A stretch of 39,863 bases of DNA from JBBSHJ01 sp038253135 (GCA_038253135.1 JBBSHJ010000022.1:1-39863); one strand, 5' to 3'. Numbered from the stretch's first letter, positions 17,506 to 26,457 are shown. Notes: generated from the sequence alone by a model not told the origin. Numbers and translations are program-made.

Positions 17506-18603
17506 TCACACCGGCCCCGGACCCGCTCCGGCCGGTGGCAGGAAGCCGACCCGGTCGTAGGCCGTGGCCAGCATCGGAGTCGCGACGGCACGGGCGCGGG
17601 CGGCTCCGCGGGCCAGGAGCCGATCCAGCTCGGCCGGATCGGCGAGGATCTCGTTGGTGCGCCGCTGCACCGGCTCGACGAACGCGACGACGACCTCGGC
17701 CAGCTCCTTCTTCAGGTCGCCGTAGCCGCGGCCGGCGTAGGCCTCCTCGAGCTCGGCGACAGACCGGTCCGAGAGCACCGACTGCAGCATCAGCAGGTTG
17801 CTGATGCCGGGCTTCGTGGCGGGATCGAACCGGATGTCGCGTTCGGTGTCGGTGAGCGCGCTGCGGATCTTCTTGGCGATCGACGTCGGCGGCTCGAGCA
17901 GGTCGATGAGGCCCGCGCCGGATCCTGCCGATTTGCTCATCTTCGCCGCCGGCTCCTGCAGGTCGTAGATCTTTGCCGTCTCCTTGAGGATGAACGGCTC
18001 GGGAACGACGAAGGTCTCGCCGAACCGCCGGTTGAACCGCTGTGCGAGGTCGCGGCTCAGCTCCAGATGCTGGCGCTGGTCCTCCCCGACCGGCACCTGA
18101 TCGGCGGCGTACAGCAGGATGTCGGCGGCCATCAGGACCGGGTAGGTGAACAGCCCGACCGAGGTGGGGTCGGTGCCCGCCTTCGCCGACTTGTCCTTGA
18201 ACTGCGTCATCCGGCCGGCCTCACCGAAGCCGGTGATGCACCCCAGCACCCAGGCCAGCTCGGCGTGCTCGGGGGCGTGGCTCTGGACGAACAGCGTGCA
18301 CCGCTCAGGGTCGAGTCCAAGAGCCAGCAGCTGCGCGGCGGCGACCTGGGTACGGCGGCGCAGCGTGCTCGGATCATGCTCCATCGTGATGGCGTGCAGG
18401 TCGACCACGCAGTAGAAGGCGTCGTGCGTCTCCTGCAGCGCCACCCACTGCCGCAACGCCCCGAGGTAATTCCCGATGTGGAACGAGTCGGAGGTCGGCT
18501 GGATGCCGGAGAACACGCGAGGCCCAGCTTGGCCCGCGCGACCTCCTCGGTCACTGCGCGCCTCGCTCGGGTGCTCGCTCCCTCGTCGATCGACGTGCCG
18601 CAT
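17506..18603 (-). CDS. trpS: Tryptophan--tRNA ligase
   Basis: Charges tRNA-Trp. Class I signatures: HIGN (42-45 from this start) and KMSKS (221-225). The ATP and Trp binding segments SGIQPTSDSFHIGNYLGA and GFGEAGRMTQFKDKSAK are standard. It is 365 residues from the ATG at 18603. Homologues begin a few residues before RVFSGIQPT, so about 27 N-terminal residues here are extra. They are encoded by the dispersed repeat at 18541-18594. Alternative starts are ATG at 18612 and the GTG of RVFSG at residue 30. No ribosome site helps; a weak CAGAAT box seven bases before 18603 would make that ATG leaderless. The function is certain, the start is not. Confidence 0.95.
   Translation of the reverse strand: MRHVDRRGSEHPSEARSDRGGRAGQAGPRVFSGIQPTSDSFHIGNYLGALRQWVALQETHDAFYCVVDLHAITMEHDPSTLRRRTQVAAAQLLALGLDPERCTLFVQSHAPEHAELAWVLGCITGFGEAGRMTQFKDKSAKAGTDPTSVGLFTYPVLMAADILLYAADQVPVGEDQRQHLELSRDLAQRFNRRFGETFVVPEPFILKETAKIYDLQEPAAKMSKSAGSGAGLIDLLEPPTSIAKKIRSALTDTERDIRFDPATKPGISNLLMLQSVLSDRSVAELEEAYAGRGYGDLKKELAEVVVAFVEPVQRRTNEILADPAELDRLLARGAARARAVATPMLATAYDRVGFLPPAGAGPGPV
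18541..18594 (-). repeat. Dispersed repeat, partial third copy over the 5' end of trpS
   Basis: The minus strand contains GTCGATCGACGA followed by the 20-base core GGAGCGAGCACCCGAGCGAG (18562-18581 in reverse), then GCGCGC and GGAGGT. This matches the two copies at 21751-21907 except that about 25 bases between core and GCGCGC are missing. Confidence 0.75.
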
Positions 18604-18650
18604 AGGCCGCATTCTGTCAGGAGTGCGCGCCCGCGCGTCCTGGTGGGCGC

Positions 18651-19601
18651 TCAGTAGACCCAGACGTCGCGACCGATCGGCGCCAGATCGGCGGACCAGA
18701 CGAAATCGATGACGCCGTTCGCGAGGCGGACACAGCCGTGGCTGGCCGGATAACCGGGGACGTAGTCCTCACCGTGCAGCGCGTAGCCCTCGTAGAAATA
18801 GCGCGGCCGCCACAGGTAGCCAAGCTTGCTATGACGCATGCCGTCGATCGAGCGCTCGATGGCGAACCGGCCGTCGGGCGTGGTCGCGACCTCGGTCTGG
18901 CCGTCCTGCACGTAGGTCTGACCGCTGCCCGTCGAGGTGTTGAAGATGTACTTCAGCGTGCCGTCGAGAACGACGAGGACGACCTGCTTCTCCTTGTCGA
19001 CCTCGATCACACTGCCCACGGTGGTGCGCGGCTGCGGCCGGACATTGCGCTTCAGCGCCGTCTGCGTCTCGGGGCCGGCGACGCCGTCGGGAGTGATGCC
19101 GGCGGCCTTCTGATAGGCCATCACGGCCTGGCTGGTGAGATCGCCGTAGCTGCCATCGGGCGTCCCGTTCCAGTAGCCGAGGTCGGCGAGCCGGCGCTGA
19201 ATAGCCCGCACGTCGGCTCCGTCCATGCCGAGCCGCAGGGTGTCCCGTGGCGCCGGGGTGCTCGGCGTCGGGCCCGTGGAGGTGATCGGCGCCTCGGTCA
19301 GGGCCTTGGTCGGCGACGTGGTCGGCGCCGGGGACCTCGACGTCCCTTTCCTCGGCGTCGGGGACTTTGTCGGATCCTTTGCCGAGGCCTTCCTCGGTGC
19401 AGCGGCGCGGCCCTTGGTGGCCGCCGTGCTCGTGGTGGCGCCGGAGGTAAGGCCCCGGGTGTGCCCGGCCGCCTTCGTGCTGGCGGTGTCGGCCTTCGAT
19501 CCGCAGGCCGCCGCTGAGAGCGTCAGCGCAAGCGCTGCCACTGTCAGCACGGTCGCGGCGCGGACGCGTGCACCCTTGATGCTGCCCCGAGTCTGGGCCA
19601 T
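18651..19601 (-). CDS. L,D-transpeptidase with peptidoglycan-binding domain, probable lipoprotein
   Basis: Forms or edits 3-3 peptidoglycan crosslinks outside the membrane. 316 residues from the ATG at 19601, which has GGGGGA a few bases upstream. The signal peptide ends at C33 in LSAAAC, an acceptable but weak lipobox. A long Thr/Ser/Pro/Lys stalk (about 40-125) follows, then a PG_binding_1 domain (about 128-193, with QRRLADLGYW and GITPDGVAGPET). The YkuD catalytic domain comes last, with H-x14-17-[ST]-H-G-C: ASHGCVRL, nucleophile C290. The domain order, binding module before YkuD, is typical of actinobacterial enzymes outside the Ldt(Mt2) Ig-domain type. Confidence 0.93.
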   Translation of the reverse strand: MAQTRGSIKGARVRAATVLTVAALALTLSAAACGSKADTASTKAAGHTRGLTSGATTSTAATKGRAAAPRKASAKDPTKSPTPRKGTSRSPAPTTSPTKALTEAPITSTGPTPSTPAPRDTLRLGMDGADVRAIQRRLADLGYWNGTPDGSYGDLTSQAVMAYQKAAGITPDGVAGPETQTALKRNVRPQPRTTVGSVIEVDKEKQVVLVVLDGTLKYIFNTSTGSGQTYVQDGQTEVATTPDGRFAIERSIDGMRHSKLGYLWRPRYFYEGYALHGEDYVPGYPASHGCVRLANGVIDFVWSADLAPIGRDVWVY

Positions 19602-19716
19602 CGAAATCCCCCTGCTTGCTACGGTCGGTATCGCTGAATGAGACGCCGCGCTGCTCAGGCGGGTTGCCCGGGCACTGCACATTTCGATGGGTGATCAGAC
19701 CCACGTCGCACATCAC

Positions 19717-19722
19717 AGGATA
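19717..19722 (-). promoter_or_regulatory. Likely -10 box of the L,D-transpeptidase gene
   Basis: TATCCT on the minus strand, about 116 bases before the ATG. It implies a leader of about 108 nt. I looked for a c-di-AMP (ydaO-type) riboswitch there, since such switches precede wall-enzyme genes in actinobacteria, and did not find its conserved parts. Confidence 0.45.
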
Positions 19723-19764
19723 CGTCCTGGCACGGGCCATTCCGGACCGTCGCTTCGGTCACCG

Positions 19765-21567
19765 TCAGCGATATCCGGCGGCCTGCAAGGAGTAGAGTTC
19801 GGCGTAGCCTCCGCGCGCGGCCATCAATTGCTCGTGGGTGCCGAATTCCGTGATGCGCCCGGCGTGCAGCGCGAGGATGAGATCGGCCGCGCGCACGGTG
19901 GAGAAACGGTGCGTTATCAGCAGGGTAATCGCGCCGCGCGCGGCTCCCGTCCTTGCCGCGGCGGCGTACCGCTCGAAGAGGGCGTGTTCGGTCGGCGCGT
20001 CGAGCGCCGAGGTCGGCTCGTCGAAGACCATGAGCAGCGGCCGATCCCGCATCATCGCGCGACCGAGCGCGACCTTCTGCCACTGCCCGCCCGAGAGGTC
20101 GACGCCGCCGTCCCAGGAGGTGCCGAGCTGCGTCGCGAGGCCGTGCGGCAGCGCGTCCGGCACATCGCCCGCCGCGGCGGCTTCGAGCGCTGCGGGTACG
20201 GCGTCCGCGTCATCGATCGCGGTGATCCGGCCGATGCCGACCGAGTGCTGCACCGTGAATTCGAACCGGGCGTAATCCTGGAATGCCGCCGACCCCTGCT
20301 CACGCCACGCCTCGATGTCGAGCTCGCGCAGGTCGGTGCCGTCGATCCGGATCGTGCCCGACGTCGGCCGGTACATCCCGGTGATCAGCTTGACCAGCGT
20401 CGACTTGCCGGCGCCGTTCTCGCCGACCACGGCGACGATCGCGCCAGCCGGGAGCCGGACCGACACCGAGCGTAGCGAGGGACGCTCGGCGCCCGCGTAA
20501 GCGAAGCTGACCTCGTCGAGCTCGATGCCCTCCTGCAGCACGGTCGGCGCGGCGGCATCCCCGGCGTAGTCAACCCGCCGGACCCGCTCCGCATAGTCGC
20601 GCAACCACAGGAACCGCCCGGCCGCGCGCAGCACATCGGCCGCACGGGACGACATCCACGCCAGCGAGACGGCGGCCGACTGCAGCGCCTCCAGCAGCAG
20701 CACGGCCGTGGCCAGACGTCCGGGCGACAGCGAGCCGCCGAGCACGTCGGCGAGCATCCAGACGAGCACCGTACCGGCCGCAGCGAGGAAGAAAACGCTC
20801 TCCGCCAGCGACAGCCACGTGGCCTTGACCGCGGCTCGTTGCCGCGGCGCCCGCCACGCGTAGGTCGCGCGCCGCAGCCGCCGGCGTACCTCCTCCCCCA
20901 GGCCGAAGACGCGCAATTCGGTCGCACCCTGCCCGCTCGTCGTCAGCTCGCCGAGCTGGCGGGCCAGCCGGCCCGGCTCCGCGGAGTCGTCCTCGCCGGC
21001 CTTGTTCCACCGCTGGCGGTAGCGGCTGCCGACCAGTGCCGGCAGCGCGGCGAGGGCGACCAGCAGCAGCCGCGGGTCGACGACCGCTGCCGTGACGAGC
21101 GTGACCGCCGAGCCGGCGACGTTCTTGCCCAGATTCAGGAGGAAGTTCATCGCACCGCCGAGCGCGCCGCGGTCATCGCGCAGGATCTGGAGCTGATCGA
21201 GGTAGTCGGCCCGCTCGAGGTGCTCGACGCCCGGCAGGCTCGACGTCAGGGCGGCGATCTGCCGGTCGAACTCGAAGCCGACCGCCTCGGACAGCCCGAG
21301 CCGGGCCGTGGCGCCGACGATCTCGAGCAGCTCCGCGAGCGTGACACCAGCCACCAGCCCGAGCACGCCGAGCCACACGTGGCCGGCGTCGTGCCGGACC
21401 ACGCCGTCGACGAGCACGCCGAGCCAGACCGCGTCCAGCAGCCACAGCGCCATGCTCAGCTGCTCCACCACGGCCAGAGCCGACCGTCCGGGAGAGATCC
21501 GCACGGCCGTCGTGACCAGCAGCAGAGTGCGTCGCCACAGCTCATGCATCGTCGGCACCGCGCGCAT
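19765..21567 (-). CDS. ABC exporter half-transporter (membrane domain plus ATPase), second of a pair
   Basis: 600 residues. About six spans in the first 320 residues are followed by an ATPase domain. Walker A is GENGAGKST, the Q-loop AFQDYARF, the signature LSGGQWQK, Walker B LLMVFDEPTSALD with the catalytic Glu, and the H-loop THRFS. The ATG at 21567 (MRAVPTMHELW) is preceded by GGAG. It overlaps the end of the first half-transporter by 26 bp, so the two are very likely translated together and form a heterodimer. The substrate is unknown; the SGGQWQ signature variant is common in exporters of this actinobacterial group. Confidence 0.93.
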   Translation of the reverse strand: MRAVPTMHELWRRTLLLVTTAVRISPGRSALAVVEQLSMALWLLDAVWLGVLVDGVVRHDAGHVWLGVLGLVAGVTLAELLEIVGATARLGLSEAVGFEFDRQIAALTSSLPGVEHLERADYLDQLQILRDDRGALGGAMNFLLNLGKNVAGSAVTLVTAAVVDPRLLLVALAALPALVGSRYRQRWNKAGEDDSAEPGRLARQLGELTTSGQGATELRVFGLGEEVRRRLRRATYAWRAPRQRAAVKATWLSLAESVFFLAAAGTVLVWMLADVLGGSLSPGRLATAVLLLEALQSAAVSLAWMSSRAADVLRAAGRFLWLRDYAERVRRVDYAGDAAAPTVLQEGIELDEVSFAYAGAERPSLRSVSVRLPAGAIVAVVGENGAGKSTLVKLITGMYRPTSGTIRIDGTDLRELDIEAWREQGSAAFQDYARFEFTVQHSVGIGRITAIDDADAVPAALEAAAAGDVPDALPHGLATQLGTSWDGGVDLSGGQWQKVALGRAMMRDRPLLMVFDEPTSALDAPTEHALFERYAAAARTGAARGAITLLITHRFSTVRAADLILALHAGRITEFGTHEQLMAARGGYAELYSLQAAGYR

Positions 21568-23620
21568 CGGGATCTCCGGTCTCACGGAAGCGGGCCGCCT
21601 GCAGTGCGAACATGCCGGCGTACCGCCCGCCCGCAGCGATCAGAGCATCGTGACTGCCGTCCTCGATCACGGCGCCGTCCTCGATCACGACGATCCGATC
21701 GGCGTGCCGGACGCTGGAGAGGCGATGGGAGACCAGGATCGTCGTCGCTCCGCGTCGACCGACGATGGAGCGAGCACCCGAGCGAGCGTCTGGCCGCGCT
21801 TCGCGAGCGAGGCGCGCGACGGAGGAGGTCGTGCTCGGGAAATCGCGTCGACCGACGATGGAGCGAGCACCCGAGCGAGCGTCTGGCCGCGCTTCGCGAG
21901 CGAGGCGTACCGCGACGGGGGAGGTCGCGTCCGTCTGGTCGCGGGTGACGTCGAGGAATCGGTCGAAGAGCTCGGCCTCGGCCCGCACGTCGAGAGCCGC
22001 GGTCGGCTCGTCGAGGATCAGCACGCCGGCGCCGCCGTCGAGTGCGGCCAGCGCGCGGGCCAGCGCGACCCGCTGCCACTGGCCGCCGGACAGGTCGGTG
22101 CCGCCGTCGTACTCGGCCGACAGGGTCGTGCCGAGATCGCCGCCGACGCGGTCGAGGACCGCCGCGCCGCCGGCGCCGGTGAGCGCGCGGATCGTCGCCG
22201 CGTCGTCGCCGAGGGCGGCAAGATGACCGAAGCCGACGTTCTCGCGCAGCGTCACGGGGTAACGCACGAAGTCCTGGAAGATCACGGCGACCCGGCGGGC
22301 CGCGCTCGGATCGCCGCCCGACACGTCGACCCCGCCGATCCGCACCGTGCCGCGATCGGCCGGGTAGAGACCGGTCAGCAGCTTGATCAGCGTCGACTTG
22401 CCGGCCCCGTTGACCCCGACGATCGCGACCGACTGCCCAGCCGGGATGTCGAGCGATAGCCGACGCAGCGTCGGCGTCCCCCGGCTGGGATAGGTGAAGG
22501 TCACGTCGCGCAGCTCGACCGCGGCCGGGCCGTCGGCATCGACGGCAGCGGTACGCCGCGGCGCGGCCGGGTAAGCCCGCTCGATCTCGTCGATGTGCGC
22601 CGCGAGCACGGTGGCCCGCGCCAGGTTGGTCCGCGGGTCGCCGCCGGCCGCGATCGAGCGCAGGACGCCGGCCGCGGTGATCGCGATGGCCAGGTCGCGC
22701 AGGCTCACCGAGCCCAGATAGGCGTCGTACCCGAGCTCGCCGAAGACCAGCGCGAAGCAGCCGAGCATCAGGGCCGTGGACAGGCAGATCGGCCCCAGCA
22801 GCGATCGGCGGTGCCGCCAGACCTCGCCCATCGCGTCCCGCCAGGTCGCCGCAAAACGGTCGCCGAGGTAACCGGACAGGCCGAAGACCCGGATCTCCTT
22901 CGCCGCGGCGGGCGAGCTCATCAGCGTGCGCACGTACTCGGCCCGGCGGCGCTTCGTGCCGGTGGTCTCGACGAGCTCGTCGAAGATCGTCTTGAGCCAC
23001 CGGTTGATGGTCATGTCGAAGGCGATCAGCCCGACCAGCAGCACGAACGGCGTCCACCAGCGGATCGTCAGCAGCACGATCGCGCCGCCGATCGCCGACA
23101 GCTTCGCCCCGGCGACATAGATCATCGACGTGACGCCGTTGAGCAGGCCGCCCTCGCGCAGCGCCTCGCGGATCGCGCCGAAGCGGGCCGCCGTTCCGGG
23201 ATCCTCCATGTGGCCGATGTGCTCGGGTCCGAGCGCCGCTCCGGCCACGACGTCCTGGACGAGCGCCACGTAGTGCGTGGTCAGGGCATTCGCGATCGGC
23301 TCGCCGGCATGCACCCGCACCGACGACACGATCAGCACGAGGACGAAGCCGCCGAACGCCCACAGGACGTGCTGCCCAGCTGCGGAATGGAGGCCCGCGC
23401 CGTACGCCGCCGGCAGCCTGCCGACCAGCACACCGGTCAGCACCGCGGTCGCCACCGGCAAGGCGCCGGCCACGACCGCCAGGAGGAGCGAGGCGACCGT
23501 CAGGCCACGGTGGGCCCGCCAGCACTGGCGCAGCAGGATCCGGTAGCGCGCGGCGATCCCGCCCAGGGCCGCCACCGGGCGCAGGCCGGACCGCCACGTC
23601 GTACTCGCGCTCGCAGCCAT
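21542..23620 (-). CDS. ABC exporter half-transporter with a 60-residue repeat insertion in the ATPase domain
   Basis: 692 residues, about 60 longer than expected. Six spans cover about 40-330. The ATPase domain follows: Walker A GVNGAGKST, Q-loop IFQDFVRYP, signature LSGGQWQRV, Walker B VLILDEPTAALD. Normally the H-loop follows Walker B within about 30 residues. Here residues about 565-624 are an inserted Arg/Ala/Ser-rich stretch holding two copies of LAREARPDARSGARSIVGRR, and only then GATTILVSHRLSSVR resumes the domain. The frame is kept because the repeat unit is 93 bp. All catalytic motifs are intact, so activity is possible if the insert loops out. ATG at 23620. It partners with the gene at 19765-21567. 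Confidence 0.92.
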   Translation of the reverse strand: MAASASTTWRSGLRPVAALGGIAARYRILLRQCWRAHRGLTVASLLLAVVAGALPVATAVLTGVLVGRLPAAYGAGLHSAAGQHVLWAFGGFVLVLIVSSVRVHAGEPIANALTTHYVALVQDVVAGAALGPEHIGHMEDPGTAARFGAIREALREGGLLNGVTSMIYVAGAKLSAIGGAIVLLTIRWWTPFVLLVGLIAFDMTINRWLKTIFDELVETTGTKRRRAEYVRTLMSSPAAAKEIRVFGLSGYLGDRFAATWRDAMGEVWRHRRSLLGPICLSTALMLGCFALVFGELGYDAYLGSVSLRDLAIAITAAGVLRSIAAGGDPRTNLARATVLAAHIDEIERAYPAAPRRTAAVDADGPAAVELRDVTFTYPSRGTPTLRRLSLDIPAGQSVAIVGVNGAGKSTLIKLLTGLYPADRGTVRIGGVDVSGGDPSAARRVAVIFQDFVRYPVTLRENVGFGHLAALGDDAATIRALTGAGGAAVLDRVGGDLGTTLSAEYDGGTDLSGGQWQRVALARALAALDGGAGVLILDEPTAALDVRAEAELFDRFLDVTRDQTDATSPVAVRLAREARPDARSGARSIVGRRDFPSTTSSVARLAREARPDARSGARSIVGRRGATTILVSHRLSSVRHADRIVVIEDGAVIEDGSHDALIAAGGRYAGMFALQAARFRETGDPDARGADDA
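21751..21814 (+). repeat. Dispersed repeat, copy 1 (in ABC exporter gene)
   Basis: 64 bp identical to 21844-21907. The 20-base core GGAGCGAGCACCCGAGCGAG is at 21767-21786. It lies antisense to the host gene. Similarity continues imperfectly for about 20 more bases (CGCGACGG-GGAGGTCG). Confidence 0.9.
21844..21907 (+). repeat. Dispersed repeat, copy 2 (in ABC exporter gene)
   Basis: Exact 64-bp copy of 21751-21814, 93 bp apart, the same orientation. Core at 21860-21879. The spacing of 31 codons keeps the host reading frame. Confidence 0.9.
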
Positions 23621-23646
23621 CGGCGCGACGCTAGCAGCGTGCGGCC

Positions 23647-24963
23647 TCAGCCGGCCCGGTCAACGGCCGGCGTGCCGGCGGGGGCGCGGGCCACCGTGAG
23701 CCGCGCGATGCGGTGCCCGTCCAGCTCCGTCACCGTGATCGTGCGGCCGTCCAGGTTGACGCTCTCACCGACGCTCGGGATCCGCCCGAGCACACCCATC
23801 ACGTAGCCCGCCGCCGTCTCATAAGGCCCGGCCGGCACGAGGAGTCCGGTTGCCTCGGCGAACTCGTCGAGATTGAGCCGGCCGTCGAGCTCGGCCTCGC
23901 CGTCGATCCGTCCGGGGTGTCCGCCATCCGCGGACGCGACGTCGTACTCGTCCCGGATGTCGCCGATGATCTCCTCGATCAGGTCCTCCAGCGTCACGAC
24001 GCCGTCGGTGCCGCCGTACTCGTCGACCACGACGGCCATGTGGCTACCCTCGCGCCGCATCTCGGACAGGGCGGCGAGCACCTTCTTGGTGCCTGGCAGG
24101 TGGGTCACCTCCCGGGCGAGGCCGGCCACCGTGATCGACCGGTCGGCCGGCCGATCGGGGGCGAGCAGGTCACGGATGTGGACGAATCCGATGATGTCGT
24201 CGCGGCCGTCACCGATGACGGGATAGCGCGAGTGCGGGGAGTCGGCGACTTCGCGGACCGCCCGGCTCACGGTCATCGCGCCCTCAAGGAAGGTCACCTC
24301 GGTCCGCGGCACCATCACCTCGGACACCTGCCGGGAGCTGGCCGCGAAGACGTCGTCGATGAGCGCGCGCTCCTCCGGCTCCAAGTCCTGATGTTCGGCG
24401 ACCAGGCTGCGCAACTCCTCCTCCGTGATGTCCTCGCGGCCGGTCGCCGGATCGCCGCCGAGGGCGCGGACCACCACGTTGGTGCTGCGCGAGAGCAGCC
24501 ACACCGCGGGGCGGGCGATCCTCGCCATCCGGTCGAGCATCGGTGCCAGCCGCAGCGCGAGTCGCTCGCTGCGCTGCAGGGCGATCCGCTTGGGTGCCAA
24601 CTCGCCGACGACGAGCGCGAAGTAGGCGACGATCAGGGTGATGATGATGGTCGCGAAGACGTCGGACAGGCCGGCCCCCAGACCGCCGTCCTCCAGCACC
24701 GGGCGCAGCTTGCTCGACAGCGTCGCCTCGCCGAACGCCGCGGACAGGAACCCCGAGAGCGTGACGCCGATCTGCACCGTCGCGAGGAACCGGTTGGGGT
24801 TGGAGGCGAGCTCACGGACCTTGCGGCCGCGCGCGTTGCGCTCGGCGAGGCGTTTCGTCTGCGCGTCCCGCATGGACACGAGGGCCATCTCGCCGGCGGC
24901 GAAGACACCCCCGACCATGATGAGCAGGAGCACGAGTCCGCAGCTGAGCAGGATGTCGGTCAC
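23647..24963 (-). CDS. CNNM/CorC-HlyC family membrane protein with CBS pair
   Basis: 438 residues. An N-terminal CNNM (DUF21) domain with about four spans covers 1-195, including the VVGELAPKRIALQRSE motif. A CBS-domain pair follows at about 215-335 (SEVMVPRTEV, IIGFVHIRDLL, MAVVVDEYGGTDGVVTLEDLIEEIIGDI). The C-terminal CorC_HlyC domain is at about 350-430. Family members are implicated in Mg or divalent cation export. They are often annotated as hemolysins without good reason. It starts with GTG at 24963 and ends 26 bp before the ABC exporter gene on the same strand. Confidence 0.93.
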   Translation of the reverse strand: MTDILLSCGLVLLLIMVGGVFAAGEMALVSMRDAQTKRLAERNARGRKVRELASNPNRFLATVQIGVTLSGFLSAAFGEATLSSKLRPVLEDGGLGAGLSDVFATIIITLIVAYFALVVGELAPKRIALQRSERLALRLAPMLDRMARIARPAVWLLSRSTNVVVRALGGDPATGREDITEEELRSLVAEHQDLEPEERALIDDVFAASSRQVSEVMVPRTEVTFLEGAMTVSRAVREVADSPHSRYPVIGDGRDDIIGFVHIRDLLAPDRPADRSITVAGLAREVTHLPGTKKVLAALSEMRREGSHMAVVVDEYGGTDGVVTLEDLIEEIIGDIRDEYDVASADGGHPGRIDGEAELDGRLNLDEFAEATGLLVPAGPYETAAGYVMGVLGRIPSVGESVNLDGRTITVTELDGHRIARLTVARAPAGTPAVDRAG

Positions 24964-25051
24964 GGCCGACCTCGCCGCCGCGCGCGGACGGGTCTACTCG
25001 GAGGATCGTCCACCCGGTCAGTGTACGGGTGAGCGAGGCGTCCCGAGCCGG

Positions 25052-26416
25052 TCAGCCAGCCGCACCTCGTACGTCGATATCGGGCGCCGTGCCGCCGGCC
25101 GAATTGCCGGTCAGGGTGGCCAGCAGGACCAGCCCGGCCTCGTCCGGCGACCAGGTGGCGAGTTGCGATCCCTTCGCGGACGCCACGCTGATCACCAGCG
25201 TGTCGCCCGACCAGGCCAGCTCGGCCGGGTCGATCGTCGGCAGCGAGATCCCGCGGACCCGCTGCCAGTGCCCGGCGTGCAGGTCGAGCACCCACAACGA
25301 GCCCGGTCCTGGCCCGGGTCGCCAGTTGTCGCTCGGCGCGTCGAGCGAAACCGCGAGATAGCGCCCGTCCTGGCTCTGCGCTCCGGACAGCGGGTAGCCG
25401 GACAGCGGAACGTCGAATCGTCGGCTCGAGCCGGCTACGGTGGCGGCCACGAGCGGGCGGCCGGTGCCGATCGCGTCCGGGCTCTGCCCGAAGACGACAC
25501 CGGGCCCGACCGCGAAGGGCACCGCCACCGGCAGCCGTCGGATCAGCCGGCCGGACCGGGCGTCGAGCAACGCCACCATCGGCGATCCTGCGGCGGTCGC
25601 CAGAATGCCCGCCGGCACCTCCCCAAGTGCGGTGTACGGGCCGAGCGGCAGCGGCCGGCCGAACGTGCCATCGGCCCGCACGCGGCGTACCGACGCCCCG
25701 GCCGCGGCCGGGCCGTCCACCGGGCCGGTCTGGACGAGCGCCCCGCCGGTGGCGTCCAGCGTCAGGAGCATCGCCCCGCGCTGCAGCAGCCGCGGGGAGC
25801 CGGCGTCGGGCAGGTAATAGACCCGGCCGCCCACGCCAACGGTGCTGCACGCCTCGTCGACCTGCACGACCGTGCCTTGGGCGATCCGGTGGACCGAGCT
25901 GACGTAGGGCGTGAACCGATCCGCGGTCGGGTGGGGCGACGCGGGCGTTGCCCTCGGTACCGGGAGCGCGTGCACCGTCCCGGCCGCGACGGCAGCCGGT
26001 CGCGAGCCGGCCACGGTGACGGCGACGCCGGTCGCAGACGATCGGTGCGGCGCGAAGGTGAGCACCGGCGCGTTCGCCGGTCCGCCGCAGGGGGACAGCG
26101 CGGTGGGGTAACGGATGGACGAGTCGTACGGCGCGGTGTTGACCGGTGTCGGCTGTGGCCCGGTCTGCGGCGCGGGCCCGGGCGCCGGCGGCTGCGGCCG
26201 CGTGCTCTCCGCCGCGGTCCTGGGCGCGGACGCGTGGGTGCTCGGCTGCGGCCCGGGTCCGGCCCGGTGCTTGCCCGGCCCGGTCGCGACCAGTGCAGCC
26301 ACCAATACGCCGAGCCCGAGCAGGCAGCCACCGACGATGAGCGCCCGCGACGGCCCCGGATCACCGCCATTGTCGATCTCGTCGGTGTCGAGGAACTCCG
26401 GTCCACCGTCCGACAT
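25052..26416 (-). CDS. Membrane-anchored protein with beta-propeller-like outer domain, unknown role
   Basis: 454 residues. An acidic cytoplasmic N-terminus of about 24 residues precedes one span at about 25-46 (LIVGGCLLGLGVLVAALVA). A Pro/Ala/Thr-rich linker (about 50-100) leads to a domain of repeated beta strands. Blade-like segments include RVRADGTFGRPLPLG, QDGRYLAVSLD and LWVLDLHAGHW. The layout and C-terminal pattern (DGRY-A--S ... DL--G ... AWS-D) resemble the protein at 4557-5732, so they may be distant paralogues. Starts at ATG 26416, six bases after a TAGCCT -10 box, so leaderless. First gene of a minus-strand run with the CNNM protein and the exporter pair. Confidence 0.82.
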   Translation of the reverse strand: MSDGGPEFLDTDEIDNGGDPGPSRALIVGGCLLGLGVLVAALVATGPGKHRAGPGPQPSTHASAPRTAAESTRPQPPAPGPAPQTGPQPTPVNTAPYDSSIRYPTALSPCGGPANAPVLTFAPHRSSATGVAVTVAGSRPAAVAAGTVHALPVPRATPASPHPTADRFTPYVSSVHRIAQGTVVQVDEACSTVGVGGRVYYLPDAGSPRLLQRGAMLLTLDATGGALVQTGPVDGPAAAGASVRRVRADGTFGRPLPLGPYTALGEVPAGILATAAGSPMVALLDARSGRLIRRLPVAVPFAVGPGVVFGQSPDAIGTGRPLVAATVAGSSRRFDVPLSGYPLSGAQSQDGRYLAVSLDAPSDNWRPGPGPGSLWVLDLHAGHWQRVRGISLPTIDPAELAWSGDTLVISVASAKGSQLATWSPDEAGLVLLATLTGNSAGGTAPDIDVRGAAG

Positions 26417-26422
26417 GATCTG

Positions 26423-26428
26423 AGGCTA
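26423..26428 (-). promoter_or_regulatory. -10 box for a leaderless transcript of the propeller-like gene
   Basis: TAGCCT on the minus strand ends six bases before the ATG at 26416. It stands back to back with the galE promoter in an 85-bp intergenic region. Confidence 0.5.
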
Positions 26429-26451
26429 CGCCGGGCGCGGGGTCCGGCCGG

Positions 26452-26457
26452 TAGGGT
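26452..26457 (+). promoter_or_regulatory. Likely -10 box of galE-galK
   Basis: TAGGGT lies 44 bases before the galE start codon, leaving room for an untranslated leader with the GGAGG ribosome site before 26502. Confidence 0.45.

Noticed and set aside
19602..19716. Possible c-di-AMP (ydaO-type) riboswitch before the L,D-transpeptidase
   Set aside because: Only a vague GGGCAACCCGCC resemblance; the other conserved segments are absent.
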